Positions 9,127 through 18,308 of a DNA stretch of 64,000 nt are shown one piece after another. The notes under the pieces were generated by a model that worked only from the letters and a program-made list of their open reading frames with translations, did not search any database and was not told the origin of the DNA. Each line of letters begins with the position of its first letter. Position 1 is the stretch's first letter. A program made the position numbers and the translations under genes. This DNA is from an uncultured Faecalibacterium sp. (lineage in GTDB: Bacteria > Bacillota > Clostridia > Oscillospirales > Ruminococcaceae), in assembly GCA_934525405.1 (NCBI GenBank), contig CAKSZF010000001.1, positions 1-64,000 on the forward strand. Direction: 5' to 3'.

Positions 9127-10593
9127 ATGGATGTGCAGCAGCTTTCGCAAAGCCTTGCGGAAAACCTGTCCGCGCTTGATGCTAGGTTTGGCAAATCGGC
9201 AGATTATTATGCGAAGAAGATCGTTTTGTATGGCTGCCCGGGGTGCATCGTAATGTTTGACGGCATGGCAAGCCTTGATTCGCTCTGGGAGTTATTGTTG
9301 GACGCCGCCGGGCGTCAGTCTGCTTCTGTCCGCCTTACCGGTGCACAGGCCTATGCACATATCCTGCACGGCTCAGCTTTTCCGGCCGAGAGCACTCCGG
9401 TGCAGGATATGCCGCAGCTCGTAACGCGGCTGACAGCCGGCATGGCAGTGCTGCTGTTAGAGGGGTGCAGCAGCGGCATTGCATTTTCGGTGCAGGGGCT
9501 CAAATTCCGCTCCGTGGAAGAGCCCTCCGCCGAGGGCAACCTGCGCGGCAGCAGGGAAGGCTTTACCGACCTGCTGCGGGTAAACCTGAGCCTTTTGCGC
9601 CGTCTTGTCCGCACCGACACCCTTGTGCAGGAGGCCGCACAGGCGCACACCTGCTGCAATACGGAGTTCGCCCTTTGCTACTGCAAAAACTGTGCCGACC
9701 CCGCCATGGTGAGCCGGGTGCGCACCATTTTGCAAAGCGCAGAGCCGGAGCTTCTGCTGGATTCCAGCTATTTTGTGCCGTGGCTGCTGCCCGGCAAGGC
9801 GCGGCTGTTTACCCCAGTACACTACACCGAGCGCCCGGCGGTCGCCGCCGCAAAGCTTTGCGAGGGCAAGCTGATAATTTTGGTCAACGGCAGCCCCTCG
9901 GCGCTGGTGCTGCCCGCGCTTTTCAGCGAGCAGTTCGAGTGTCTGGACGATTATGCCTCAACGGCGGTGTTTTCCTCTTTTCTGCGGGTGCTGAAGTATT
10001 TTTCTTTCTACCTTACGGTGTTCTTACCGGGGGTCTTTGTGTGCGTGGCGGTGTATCTGCCGGAGCTATTGCCCCCGCAGTTACTGTATAAGATCGAAGC
10101 AGCCGAAAAGGCCACCCCGCTGCCCTTGTTTGCCGAGATGCTGCTGGTCATCCTGATCTTAGAAATCATCCGGGAAGCCGGGCTGCGGATGCCGCAGTCA
10201 CTGGGGCACTCGGTCAGTCTGGTGTCGGCGCTCATTATTGGAGATGCCGCCATTGCCACCGGGCTCATGAGCACCCCGGTCATCTTTGTAGCAAGTATTA
10301 CGGCCATTGCGGTCTTTGTCACCCCGGGTCTGTACGAGCCTGCCACTCTGCTGCGCATCGGCACGGTGCTGCTGGCGGGGCTTGCCGGACCGGTGGGACT
10401 GGCAGCAGCATTTTTTGGCTTTCTGCTCAGCATCGTCAGCACCGAAGCACTTGGCGTGCCATACCTTGCGCCGCACCCGTTCCCGCAGCAGCCGCTTTCC
10501 GAGGACGGCGTTCTGCGCCGCAACTACCGGCAGCTGTCCCGGCATGGGTTCAATATCTGGCAAAAGCGGGAGAGAGGAAAACGGCAGTTATGA
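9127..10593 (+). CDS. GerA-type germination receptor subunit A
   Basis: GerAA-family proteins are the large membrane subunits of nutrient receptors in spores. This 488-residue product has a soluble N-terminal domain (to about 290) and a C-terminal membrane domain with FLPGVFVCVAVYLPELLP and EIIREAGLRMPQSLG, both typical. The start is uncertain: the ATG at 9127 lies only 2 bases from AAAGGAG (9118-9124), while the in-frame GTG at 9133 has ideal 8-base spacing. Two more ger-like genes follow with 4-base ATGA overlaps. If the host is Faecalibacterium-like, which is not a recognised spore former, the operon may be a relic or may have another role. Confidence 0.85.
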   Translation: MDVQQLSQSLAENLSALDARFGKSADYYAKKIVLYGCPGCIVMFDGMASLDSLWELLLDAAGRQSASVRLTGAQAYAHILHGSAFPAESTPVQDMPQLVTRLTAGMAVLLLEGCSSGIAFSVQGLKFRSVEEPSAEGNLRGSREGFTDLLRVNLSLLRRLVRTDTLVQEAAQAHTCCNTEFALCYCKNCADPAMVSRVRTILQSAEPELLLDSSYFVPWLLPGKARLFTPVHYTERPAVAAAKLCEGKLIILVNGSPSALVLPALFSEQFECLDDYASTAVFSSFLRVLKYFSFYLTVFLPGVFVCVAVYLPELLPPQLLYKIEAAEKATPLPLFAEMLLVILILEIIREAGLRMPQSLGHSVSLVSALIIGDAAIATGLMSTPVIFVASITAIAVFVTPGLYEPATLLRIGTVLLAGLAGPVGLAAAFFGFLLSIVSTEALGVPYLAPHPFPQQPLSEDGVLRRNYRQLSRHGFNIWQKRERGKRQL

Positions 10594-11378
10594 AGCAGCA
10601 AAAAGAACATTTTACCCCGGCGGCGCTGACCCTCAGTGTGCTCACGGCAGCACTGGCAGACGGCATCCCGCAGGGCGTCCCGGCACGTCGGGCGCTGTGG
10701 CTGGGTGCAGTTGGCACGGTGTGTCTGTGCGTCCTTTCTGCACTGGCAGCAGCGGCACTGCGGGATAAAGCCCCCTCCTTGGCGGTGCGTCTGGCACTGA
10801 CAGCCGGACTTTTTATGGAGCTGGTGCATACCCTTGCGCAGGCGCAAGGGCTGTGCACGGCAGAGTTTTCCTCCATGGCGCTGCTGGGCTTTCTGCCGCT
10901 GCTGCTCTGGGCAGGGTGGTGCGTCCGTCCCGCAAGCTGGAACGCCTCGGCGCGGGTGCTGTGGTGGTTTGTAGCCGTGGGCGGCGTGGTCTGCCTGCTG
11001 GGGCTTGCAGGGCAGCTGCACTGGTACCGGCTGTTTACCCCGGCACAGCCGACCGCAACAGGCTGGGGCGTACCGGTCTACGCTGAATATTTTGCCGTAG
11101 CCCTTCTGTGCAGTGCGCGGTCTGCCCGCCGCACGGTCTGGCTGCCGGTATGGGGCTTTGCGGTGCAGGCAGCGGCTTTGCTGGGCGGCACTTTGCTGTT
11201 TGGCAGTGGCGCATACCCTCGGCTGGAACTGCTGCGGGCGTGGAGCGGTGGTAGCTTTTCCCGCATGGATGCGCTGCTTTTGCTGCTATGGCTGCTGTGC
11301 GCTGTCTACCGGGCGGCCATGCTGTGCGCCGCTATCCACTTGCTCTGGCAGCAGCCGGAAGCCGAGGTGCAGCCATGA
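10590..11378 (+). CDS. Shortened GerAB-like membrane protein
   Basis: This 262-residue protein lies in the GerAB position and overlaps the gerAA-like stop by 4 bases. Hydrophobicity suggests seven or eight membrane helices, whereas GerAB proteins usually have about ten helices and some 360 residues. The sequence is very rich in Ala, Leu and Trp and shows little obvious family motif, so the assignment rests mostly on position and topology. It may be a reduced permease-type subunit. AGAGAGGAAAA lies upstream as a weak ribosome site. Confidence 0.6.
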   Translation: MKQQKEHFTPAALTLSVLTAALADGIPQGVPARRALWLGAVGTVCLCVLSALAAAALRDKAPSLAVRLALTAGLFMELVHTLAQAQGLCTAEFSSMALLGFLPLLLWAGWCVRPASWNASARVLWWFVAVGGVVCLLGLAGQLHWYRLFTPAQPTATGWGVPVYAEYFAVALLCSARSARRTVWLPVWGFAVQAAALLGGTLLFGSGAYPRLELLRAWSGGSFSRMDALLLLLWLLCAVYRAAMLCAAIHLLWQQPEAEVQP

Positions 11379-12334
11379 GAAAACAGAAATCTTACAAGCC
11401 ACTACTGTATTTGCTGCTGGCAGGGTGGTGCCTTTTGTTCCTGCGCTGCGAAAGCACCGAGAAAAGCATGGTGCGGGCGATGTATCTGGCGCAGACCGAA
11501 CAGGGGTATCAGGCAGGGCTGCTCTATCAGGCACCGCAGGCCGCCGCCGATGCCGCCGAGGCCTCTGCCGCATTGCAGTTTGTGCAGGCAAAGGGGCAAA
11601 CGATGGAGCGGGCACTGGCTGCGGCAGAGCAGGCACTGCCCCAAACCGCAAGCTACCGTCTGTGTGATTATCTGCTGCTGCCAAAAGCGGAAGAGTCCTT
11701 ATTAACAGAGTACGAGCAGCTGGTGCTGCGGCGCGGCTGCGGTCGCACGGCGGCAAGGCTGCTTTGCGCAGAAGGAGAGATAGACCACCTTACCGCACAA
11801 GCCGCTTTGCCAGATGCCCTGATGACACAGCTAAAGGCCGCAGCACCCACCGCGCCCCGGCTGTATCAGCACACAGAGCCGGGGCTTCTGCCTATTTTAC
11901 AATGGAACGCGGAAGAGGTGACAATACAGGAGGGCGGTGTCCTGCACACTGTGGCCGCTAATACGCCCTTGTCCCCGGAGCAGGCCGAGGTTTTCCAGCT
12001 GCTTACCGGGCAGGGCGGCACCCGGCAGCTCTGGCTGGAAGGGGAGCGCATCGGCATCCGGCGCTGCACCGTTTCGGTCACCCTGCAAAAGGGGCAGGTG
12101 CTTGTGCGGCTGGACTGCCAACGTGCCGCCCACAGCCCATTGCCCGCGCAGGCGCAGCGGCAGCAGCTTGCGGTGCAGTGCACCGCACTTTTGCAAAGCT
12201 GCTGGCAGCAGGGCGTGGATGTGCTGCACCTGCAAGCCCGGGAAACGCTGCGGAGCGGCAGCGGCGCAAGTTTTGACCCAACAAAAAACGCCTGCCCGCA
12301 ATTACGGACAGACGTGCATTTCATGCTGTATTAA
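11375..12334 (+). CDS. GerAC-like subunit
   Basis: Third gene of the ger-like operon, 319 residues, overlapping the previous stop by 4 bases. A hydrophobic N-terminal segment (LLYLLLAGWCLLFLRCEST) precedes an extracellular-type domain. GerAC proteins are normally lipoproteins with a clear lipobox ending in Gly-Cys. Here the Cys is preceded by Leu-Arg, a poor lipobox, so lipid attachment is doubtful. The predicted C-terminal domain (QGVDVLHLQARETL) resembles the end of Ger(x)C proteins. The stop overlaps the stop of the converging phoR gene, with no terminator between them. Confidence 0.6.
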   Translation: MRKQKSYKPLLYLLLAGWCLLFLRCESTEKSMVRAMYLAQTEQGYQAGLLYQAPQAAADAAEASAALQFVQAKGQTMERALAAAEQALPQTASYRLCDYLLLPKAEESLLTEYEQLVLRRGCGRTAARLLCAEGEIDHLTAQAALPDALMTQLKAAAPTAPRLYQHTEPGLLPILQWNAEEVTIQEGGVLHTVAANTPLSPEQAEVFQLLTGQGGTRQLWLEGERIGIRRCTVSVTLQKGQVLVRLDCQRAAHSPLPAQAQRQQLAVQCTALLQSCWQQGVDVLHLQARETLRSGSGASFDPTKNACPQLRTDVHFMLY

Positions 12335-13680
12335 GAGGCGGTAGGGAAGGTGACGGTGATGGTAGTGCCAACATCCACCTGACTTTCCAGCTTGATACGG
12401 GCGTTGTGGATACGGGCAATGTGCTTGACGATAGCAAGTCCAAGTCCGGTGCCGCCGGTGGCCTTGCTGCGGCTCTTGTCCACCCGGTAGAAGCGCTCGA
12501 ACACGCTGGCTTGCGCTTCCCGCGGGATGCCAATGCCGTTATCCGTTACGGTCAGGGTGCAGTGCCCGTCCCGGCTGCAAGCGGTAATGATCTGCACCTT
12601 GCCGCCCGGGCGGTTGTAGCGGATGGCGTTGTCGCACAGGTTCTGGCACAGCTCATCCAGCAGCGCGCGGCTGCCCAGCACCGGGGCGCTCTCGCCCAGA
12701 TAGGTCAGGGAGATATACGCGCGGCGGGCGTTCAGCTTCTGGCGCTCCACGCACTCCTTGGCTACCTCCAAAAGGTCTACCGTTTCCATCACCGGGGCGT
12801 CTCCGGTCTCGCTTACGGTATCTAGCTTGGAAAGCTGCAAAATGTCGTTGACCAGCTGGATCATGCGGGTGGCCTCGCTGTGAATCTTGCGGCCGAAATC
12901 CGGCACATCCTCCGGCTTTGCAATGCCGGTCTCGATCAGCTCTGCATAGCCGGAAATGCTGGTCAGCGGGGTCTTGAGTTCGTGGCTGACATTGGCGGTA
13001 AATTCCTGCCGCATTTTTTCGTTGTTTTCCCGCAAAATGCGGTCAGAATGGATGCTCTCCGCAAAGGGAATCAGCTCCCGGTAGGGCACATTTTCCTGAA
13101 TGTGATCCAGATCCTCGGTCATGTTCAGTACCGGCTGAACAAGTGCTTTGGTCAGCAGGGCAGCCAGCACCGCAGCAGCCAGCATCAGCGCCACGCAGCT
13201 CAGCACGATGGCAGGGATAGTGGAGTCGTAGATAGACCACACGGTTTCGGCGTCCTGCGCCACGCGCAGCACGTCCCCGCTGGAAAGCCGGAGCGCGTAA
13301 TAATAGGTCTCGTAGCCCATAGTCTGGGAATCGCGGATGTCCCGTCCCTCGCCGGTTGCAATGGCATCGCGGATCTCCGGGCGGGTCAGATGGTTCTCCA
13401 TGGGCTGGTCGGTGGCAGATTCAAACAGCACGCTGCCGTCCTGACTGATCAGCGTCACGCGCAGATCATCGGTCACAAAGGCATTCAGCTGCGCCGGGTC
13501 TCCGGTCTGCTCGTACCCGGCGCGCACAAGATCGGTCTCCCGCTCCAAACCCGACCATGCCTGTGCCGTAAAGGCTTTATGGAACACAAAAATGCACAGC
13601 GCTGCGGTGAATATAAGCCCCAGAAAGCCCATCAGGAACAACCGGTAGCTGATCTTTTCTTCCATGCTGCGCAGCTTCAT
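12331..13680 (-). CDS. phoR: PhoR-like sensor histidine kinase
   Basis: A 449-residue membrane kinase. Membrane helices at about 12-34 and 155-177 flank an extracytoplasmic sensor domain, followed by a short linker. The HisKA box NVSHELKTP has the phosphorylated His at about 233, and a HATPase_c domain contains DNGIGIP and GGTGLGLAIVKH. It overlaps the regulator gene by 4 bases and is last in a Na/Pi transporter-regulator-kinase operon, which points to phosphate sensing. The specific signal is inferred from this context. Its stop overlaps that of the converging ger-like operon. Confidence 0.88.
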   Translation of the reverse strand: MKLRSMEEKISYRLFLMGFLGLIFTAALCIFVFHKAFTAQAWSGLERETDLVRAGYEQTGDPAQLNAFVTDDLRVTLISQDGSVLFESATDQPMENHLTRPEIRDAIATGEGRDIRDSQTMGYETYYYALRLSSGDVLRVAQDAETVWSIYDSTIPAIVLSCVALMLAAAVLAALLTKALVQPVLNMTEDLDHIQENVPYRELIPFAESIHSDRILRENNEKMRQEFTANVSHELKTPLTSISGYAELIETGIAKPEDVPDFGRKIHSEATRMIQLVNDILQLSKLDTVSETGDAPVMETVDLLEVAKECVERQKLNARRAYISLTYLGESAPVLGSRALLDELCQNLCDNAIRYNRPGGKVQIITACSRDGHCTLTVTDNGIGIPREAQASVFERFYRVDKSRSKATGGTGLGLAIVKHIARIHNARIKLESQVDVGTTITVTFPTAS

Positions 13681-14363
13681 TCTTCTTCGGCCTCCTCATC
13701 GGTCAGCTTGTAGCCCACCTTGCGCACGGTGCAGATATAACGCCCCGCATCACCCAGCTTTTTGCGCAGGGTGCGGATGTGCATATCCACGGTACGGCTC
13801 TCCACCGAGATGTCGGTGCCCCACACCACCTGCAAAATGGTCTCGCGGGTCACCACCAGACTGGTGTTTTCCAGCAGCAGCCGCAGCAGGCAGTATTCCT
13901 TGTAGGTCAGCTCCACGGGGGTGCTGTTTACCGTAACGCTGTGGCGGGCGTTATCCAGCTGGATCTCGTGAAAAACCAGCACGTCCGGCCTTGTCTCCGG
14001 GGCAGAGCGCCGCAGTGCCACACGCACCCGGCTGAGAAATTCCATAATGCCAAAGGGCTTTGCAATGTAGTCGTCCGCGCCGCAGTCCAGCCCGCGCACG
14101 GTGTCCAGCTCGCTGGATTTTGCTGTGACCATAATGATGGGCAGCTTGCGCAGGGAGGGCGTGTTGCGCAGCTTTTTCAGGATAGAAAAGCCATCCTCGC
14201 CGGGCAGCATCACGTCCAGGATCACCAGCTCCGGCTCAGCGGCACGCATGGCCTGCCAGAAAGACTCGGCGCTCTCAAAGCCCTGCACCTCGTAGCCGTT
14301 GGATTGCAGGGCATACTGCTCCAGCTCCCGGATAGAAGTATCGTCCTCTACGATATAGATCAT
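13677..14363 (-). CDS. phoB: PhoB/PhoP-like response regulator
   Basis: An OmpR/PhoB-family regulator of 228 residues. The receiver domain has acidic residues at EDD (6-8), phospho-acceptor Asp50 (LVILDVMLPG) and the conserved Lys in AKPFG. The C-terminal winged helix ends with the typical SRTVDMHIRTLRKKLG and VRKVGYKL. It lies 3 bases behind the phosphate transporter gene and overlaps the kinase gene. The TTTACA repeats upstream of the operon (16195-16265) are a plausible binding site for it, which would make the operon autoregulated. Confidence 0.9.
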   Translation of the reverse strand: MIYIVEDDTSIRELEQYALQSNGYEVQGFESAESFWQAMRAAEPELVILDVMLPGEDGFSILKKLRNTPSLRKLPIIMVTAKSSELDTVRGLDCGADDYIAKPFGIMEFLSRVRVALRRSAPETRPDVLVFHEIQLDNARHSVTVNSTPVELTYKEYCLLRLLLENTSLVVTRETILQVVWGTDISVESRTVDMHIRTLRKKLGDAGRYICTVRKVGYKLTDEEAEEE

Positions 14364-14366
14364 AAC

Positions 14367-16148
14367 TCAGTTCTCCTCAGCAGTTTGTCCGTCCGGGAAC
14401 AGATACCGCTCACGGTAGCGGCCCAGACGGCGGTGGAATTCTTCACTTTCCTTGGTGTCGTTGCCGTGGCGCAGGTCGTTCAGATAAGCGTGGGTGTCAA
14501 AGCTGTCCTGTGCCACCTCGATCTGTGCAACCGCCACATTGCTGCAATGGTCGCACACACGCTCGTAGTTGGTCAACAGATCGTCCAGCACAAAGCCGTA
14601 CTCGATGGAACAGCTGCCGGCCTGCAGGCGGGCAACGTGCCGCGCCTTGATGGCGCGCACCAACTCGTTGACCACGGCCTCCAGCGGCTCTACCTTGGAA
14701 GCGAGGTGCAGATCCCCCTTGCGGAAGGCATCGGTGGTGCGGCTCAGGGTGTCCTGCACCGCATCCTCCAGCACCTGCAGCTCCTCCTGCGCATCCTTGG
14801 AGAAGTGGATATCCTTCTGGTGCATCTCCTCGGCGGATTCCAGCAGGTTGACGGAATGGTCGCTGATACGCTCAAAATCACTGATGGTGTGCAGCAGAGT
14901 GTTCACGCTCTGGCTGTCGGCGTGGTTTAGTTCCCGGCCGGACAGCTTGACCAGATAGGTGCCCAATGCGTCCTCGTACCGGTCTACCTTTTTTTCCTCG
15001 TCCCGCACCTTCTGGGCAAGTTCGTCGTTCCACTCGTGGGTCAGGCTCATGGCCTGTACCACACCCACCCGGGCAAGCTCGGCCATTTCAGCGGTAGCGG
15101 CGCGGGCACGCTCCACAGCCACGGCGGGAGTGTTCAGCAGACGGTCATCCAGTAGAGCAAACTCCTCTTTTTCCGGGGAGTCGGGAATGGTCAGAATGGC
15201 CAGCTTTTCCAGCCCGGTGGCGAAGGGCAGCAGAATGACGGTGGCCAGAATGTTGAACACCGAGTGCACGATTGCAATGCCCCAAGCCTCGATGGTGGTA
15301 TTCACAAAGGCAAAGTGGCAGACGGCGTTGAGCCCATAGAATCCGAACAGGAAGATGCTTACACCGATGATGTTGAAGTACAGGTGCACCATGGCAGCCC
15401 GGCGGGCGTTCTTGTTGGCACCCACCGAGGACAGCAGTGCGGTCACACAGGTGCCGATGTTCTGACCCATGATGATGGGGATGGCACTGCCGTAGGTGAT
15501 GACGCCGGTGGCGCTCAGCGCCTGCAGGATGCCCACGCTGGCGCTGGAACTCTGGATGATGCCGGTGACCAGTGCGCCCACCAGAACGCCCAGCAGGGGG
15601 TTGGAGAAGCGGGTGAACAGGCTGGTGAACCATGCCTCGTTTTGCAGCGGCAGCACCGCGTTAGACATGGTGGTCATGCCGGTCATCAGTACGGCAAAGC
15701 CGATGAGGATGGTGCCCACGCCCTTTTTCTTCTCACTCTTACACATATACAGCAAAATGCCGATAAATGCAAGCACAGGGCTAAAAGAAGTGGGCTTGAG
15801 CAGCTGGATGAACAGGCTGTCACCCTGCAAACCGGAAAGGCTCAAAATCCAGCTGGTCACGGTGGTGCCCACGTTGCTGCCCATAATCACGCCAATGGCC
15901 TGATGCAGCTCCATGATGCCGCTGTTGACAAAGCCCACCACCATAACGGTGGTAGCGCTGGAGCTCTGGATGACGGCAGTCACGCACAGACCCAGAAAAA
16001 AGCCCTTGAGGGGGTTATCGGTCAGTTTGCTGAGAATTTTTTGCAGCTGGCCGCCGGCCTGCTTTTCCAGTGCCTTGCCCATGATGTCCATACCGAACAA
16101 AAACAGGGCCAGACCTCCCAGCAGCGAAAAGACATTAAAAATGGTCAT
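14367..16148 (-). CDS. Na/Pi cotransporter family protein with PhoU-like C-terminus
   Basis: A 593-residue membrane protein. Two Na/Pi cotransporter repeats carry the QSSSATT and QSSSAS signatures (GLCVTAVIQSSSATTVMVVG, LVTGIIQSSSASVGI). A cytoplasmic PhoU-like helical domain follows from about residue 350 (RISDHSVNLLESAEEM). It would import phosphate with sodium, or act on phosphate balance as YjbB-type proteins do. The upstream frame extends 56 codons further, but the ATG at 16148 has GAGGA upstream and starts the first membrane helix correctly. It is first in the operon with the PhoB/PhoR-like pair. Confidence 0.9.
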   Translation of the reverse strand: MTIFNVFSLLGGLALFLFGMDIMGKALEKQAGGQLQKILSKLTDNPLKGFFLGLCVTAVIQSSSATTVMVVGFVNSGIMELHQAIGVIMGSNVGTTVTSWILSLSGLQGDSLFIQLLKPTSFSPVLAFIGILLYMCKSEKKKGVGTILIGFAVLMTGMTTMSNAVLPLQNEAWFTSLFTRFSNPLLGVLVGALVTGIIQSSSASVGILQALSATGVITYGSAIPIIMGQNIGTCVTALLSSVGANKNARRAAMVHLYFNIIGVSIFLFGFYGLNAVCHFAFVNTTIEAWGIAIVHSVFNILATVILLPFATGLEKLAILTIPDSPEKEEFALLDDRLLNTPAVAVERARAATAEMAELARVGVVQAMSLTHEWNDELAQKVRDEEKKVDRYEDALGTYLVKLSGRELNHADSQSVNTLLHTISDFERISDHSVNLLESAEEMHQKDIHFSKDAQEELQVLEDAVQDTLSRTTDAFRKGDLHLASKVEPLEAVVNELVRAIKARHVARLQAGSCSIEYGFVLDDLLTNYERVCDHCSNVAVAQIEVAQDSFDTHAYLNDLRHGNDTKESEEFHRRLGRYRERYLFPDGQTAEEN

Positions 16149-16194
16149 AAGTGTTTTCCTCACTTTTCTTGACGTGTTTTTCTCCTGTGCTTTA

Positions 16195-16265
16195 AGTATA
16201 GAAAAACAATGTAAAATCTGAAATCGCCGAAATGTAAAACCCATGTAAAGTAAGAAAAATGTAAA
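16195..16265 (-). promoter_or_regulatory. Phosphate operon promoter with TTTACA (Pho-box-like) repeats
   Basis: On the minus strand a TATACT -10 box (16200-16195) is preceded by four TTTACA hexamers, seen on + as TGTAAA at 16210, 16233, 16244 and 16260. Two are exactly 11 bases apart, the period of PhoP/PhoB boxes in other bacteria. There is no good -35, as expected for an activated promoter. Binding by the PhoB-like regulator is inferred. Confidence 0.6.
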
Positions 16266-16333
16266 AATCCTGTGCACGGGCAGCGATGCAGCGTCGGTTT
16301 CCCGCCGTGGGTGCAAAAACAGCGCCCCGGGCG

Positions 16334-16362
16334 TTGTATTTGCCGCCGAATTTTATTATAAT
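16334..16362 (+). promoter_or_regulatory. Promoter of the hprK operon
   Basis: TTGTAT (16334-16339), a 17-base spacer and TATAAT (16357-16362), 54 bases before the hprK start. It would drive hprK-murB-rapZ-whiA-dnaE. Confidence 0.75.
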
Positions 16363-16416
16363 AGGAACAAGAGCGCCCGCAGCACAGCGCGGCAAGAGGA
16401 TACAGGAGGAACCAGG

Positions 16417-17352
16417 ATGGGTACGTTCAATGTTTCGCTTAAAACGCTGACCGACCGCGTCAGCATGGAAGTAGTATACACCCCCCGGGAGCTGGATGAG
16501 ATCAGCGTGGAGATCGCCGAGGTCAACCGCCCGGGTCTGTTTCTGGCGGGCTATTATGATTACTTTGATAAGCTCCGCTTGCAGATCATGGGTCTGGCAG
16601 AGATGAACTTTCTGTCTGGCCTGACGGCAGAAAAACGCTACGAGGCACTGGAGCAGCTGTTCCGGCAGCAGCCCCCGGCGGTCATCGTCTGCCGCAGCGA
16701 GGAGCTGGCGCCCTTCCCGGAGATGCAGGAGCTGGCGCAGAAGCACGCGGTTGCCCTGCTGCGCTCCAACGAGACCACCTGCACTTTGATGGGCAGCCTG
16801 ATCAGCGTGCTGAACTTGGAACTTGCGCCCCGCATCACCCGGCACGGCGTGCTGGTGGAGGTGTACGGCGAGGGTATCCTGATCCTTGGCGACAGCGGCA
16901 TCGGCAAAAGCGAGCTGGCCATTGAGCTGGTCAAGCGCGGTCACCGTCTGGTGGCAGATGATGCCGTGGAGCTGCGCAAGGTGTCCAACCGCCAGATCAT
17001 GGGCACTGCACCGGAAAATATCCGCCACTTCATCGAGCTGCGCGGCATTGGCATCGTCAACGTGGCCCGCGTGTACGGCGTGGGTGCCGTCAAGCTGAGC
17101 GAAAGCTTGGATCTGGTGGTGCAGCTGGAAGCGTGGGACCCCACCAAGAACTACCAGCGCACCGGTCTGGAAAGCGAATACTACGACATTCTTGGCGTGA
17201 GCATTCCCAGCACCAGCATCCCGGTCTCTCCCGGCCGCAATCTGGCTGTGGTGCTGGAGACCGCAGCCATCAATAACCGCCAGAAGAAGATGGGCTACAA
17301 CGCAGCCAAGGAGCTGCTGATCCGGCTGGGGCTGGATGACAAAATGGACTGA
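16417..17352 (+). CDS. hprK: HPr kinase/phosphorylase
   Basis: HprK phosphorylates and dephosphorylates HPr on its regulatory serine and so sets carbon catabolite repression in Firmicutes. The 311-residue protein has the usual two-domain form, with Walker A GDSGIGKS near 158-165 and the HPrK signature ELRGIGIVNV near 210. GGAGG lies before the ATG. It starts an operon with murB, rapZ, whiA and dnaE. Confidence 0.96.
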   Translation: MGTFNVSLKTLTDRVSMEVVYTPRELDEISVEIAEVNRPGLFLAGYYDYFDKLRLQIMGLAEMNFLSGLTAEKRYEALEQLFRQQPPAVIVCRSEELAPFPEMQELAQKHAVALLRSNETTCTLMGSLISVLNLELAPRITRHGVLVEVYGEGILILGDSGIGKSELAIELVKRGHRLVADDAVELRKVSNRQIMGTAPENIRHFIELRGIGIVNVARVYGVGAVKLSESLDLVVQLEAWDPTKNYQRTGLESEYYDILGVSIPSTSIPVSPGRNLAVVLETAAINNRQKKMGYNAAKELLIRLGLDDKMD

Positions 17353-17380
17353 ACCTCTCTATAAAAAGGAGCCTGACCCT

Positions 17381-18277
17381 ATGGAACAACTCAAGCAGCT
17401 GCTCACCGCAGCAGGCATTGCTTATAAAGAAAACGAGCCGCTGGCGGCGCATTGTACCTTTAAAATCGGCGGCCCGGCGCGGCTGTTCGTGCAGCCGGTA
17501 GATCGGGCACAACTTTGCCGCGCCGTTGCCCTGTGCAAGGCGCAGGGCATCCGGTACTATCTGCTGGGAAACGGCAGCAATATCCTGTTTGCCGACGAGG
17601 GCTACGATGGTGCGGTGTTGGCTATTTCCTCCATGCAGGACACTGTGGAGGTGCACGGTACACAGCTCACCGCCGGGGCGGGCGTGCGGCTCTCGACGCT
17701 GTGCAAAACGGCGCTGGAGCACGGCTTGACCGGGCTGGAGTTTGCCTACGGCATCCCTGGTACGGTGGGTGGCGCGGTCTACATGAACGCCGGAGCCTAC
17801 GGCGGCGAGATGAAGGACGTGCTGACCACGGTGCAGTACCTTACCGCCGAGGGCGAAGTAAAAGAGGCTGCGGCAGCAGAACTCGACCTGCGCTACCGCC
17901 ACAGCATTTTTGAGGAAAACGGCGGCTGCATCCTCTCGGCGCAGTTTGCCCTGACTCCGGGCGAGCCAGAGGCCATCCGCGCAAAAATGGACGAACTGAT
18001 GGCAAAACGGCTGGACAAGCAGCCGCTGGATAAGCCCAGCGCAGGCAGCACCTTCAAGCGCCCGGTGGGTGCTTTTGCCGCTGCCCTCATCGACCAGTGC
18101 GGTCTGCGGGGCTACCGGCACGGCGGTGCCGCCGTCAGCGAGAAGCACTGCGGCTTTGTGGTGAACCTTGGCGGCGCAACCTGCGCCGATGTGCTGGCAC
18201 TGTGCGAGGAAGTGCGCACCATCGTAAAGGAAAAGACCGGTTACGATCTGGAAAAAGAGATCCGCGTAGTCCGCTGA
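17381..18277 (+). CDS. murB: UDP-N-acetylenolpyruvoylglucosamine reductase
   Basis: MurB is the FAD-dependent cytosolic enzyme that makes UDP-N-acetylmuramate with NADPH for peptidoglycan. The 298-residue product shows the FAD-binding TFKIGGPARLFV, the GNGSNILF motif, EFAYGIPGTVGGAVYMNAGAYGG, and the type II features GSTFKRP and HCGFVVN. The frame continues upstream into hprK, but the ATG at 17381 has AAGGAG at 17366-17371. murB between hprK and rapZ is typical for this group. Confidence 0.96.
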   Translation: MEQLKQLLTAAGIAYKENEPLAAHCTFKIGGPARLFVQPVDRAQLCRAVALCKAQGIRYYLLGNGSNILFADEGYDGAVLAISSMQDTVEVHGTQLTAGAGVRLSTLCKTALEHGLTGLEFAYGIPGTVGGAVYMNAGAYGGEMKDVLTTVQYLTAEGEVKEAAAAELDLRYRHSIFEENGGCILSAQFALTPGEPEAIRAKMDELMAKRLDKQPLDKPSAGSTFKRPVGAFAAALIDQCGLRGYRHGGAAVSEKHCGFVVNLGGATCADVLALCEEVRTIVKEKTGYDLEKEIRVVR

Positions 18278-18308
18278 ACTGCGCAAATAGAGGGAGTGTG
18301 GAACACAG

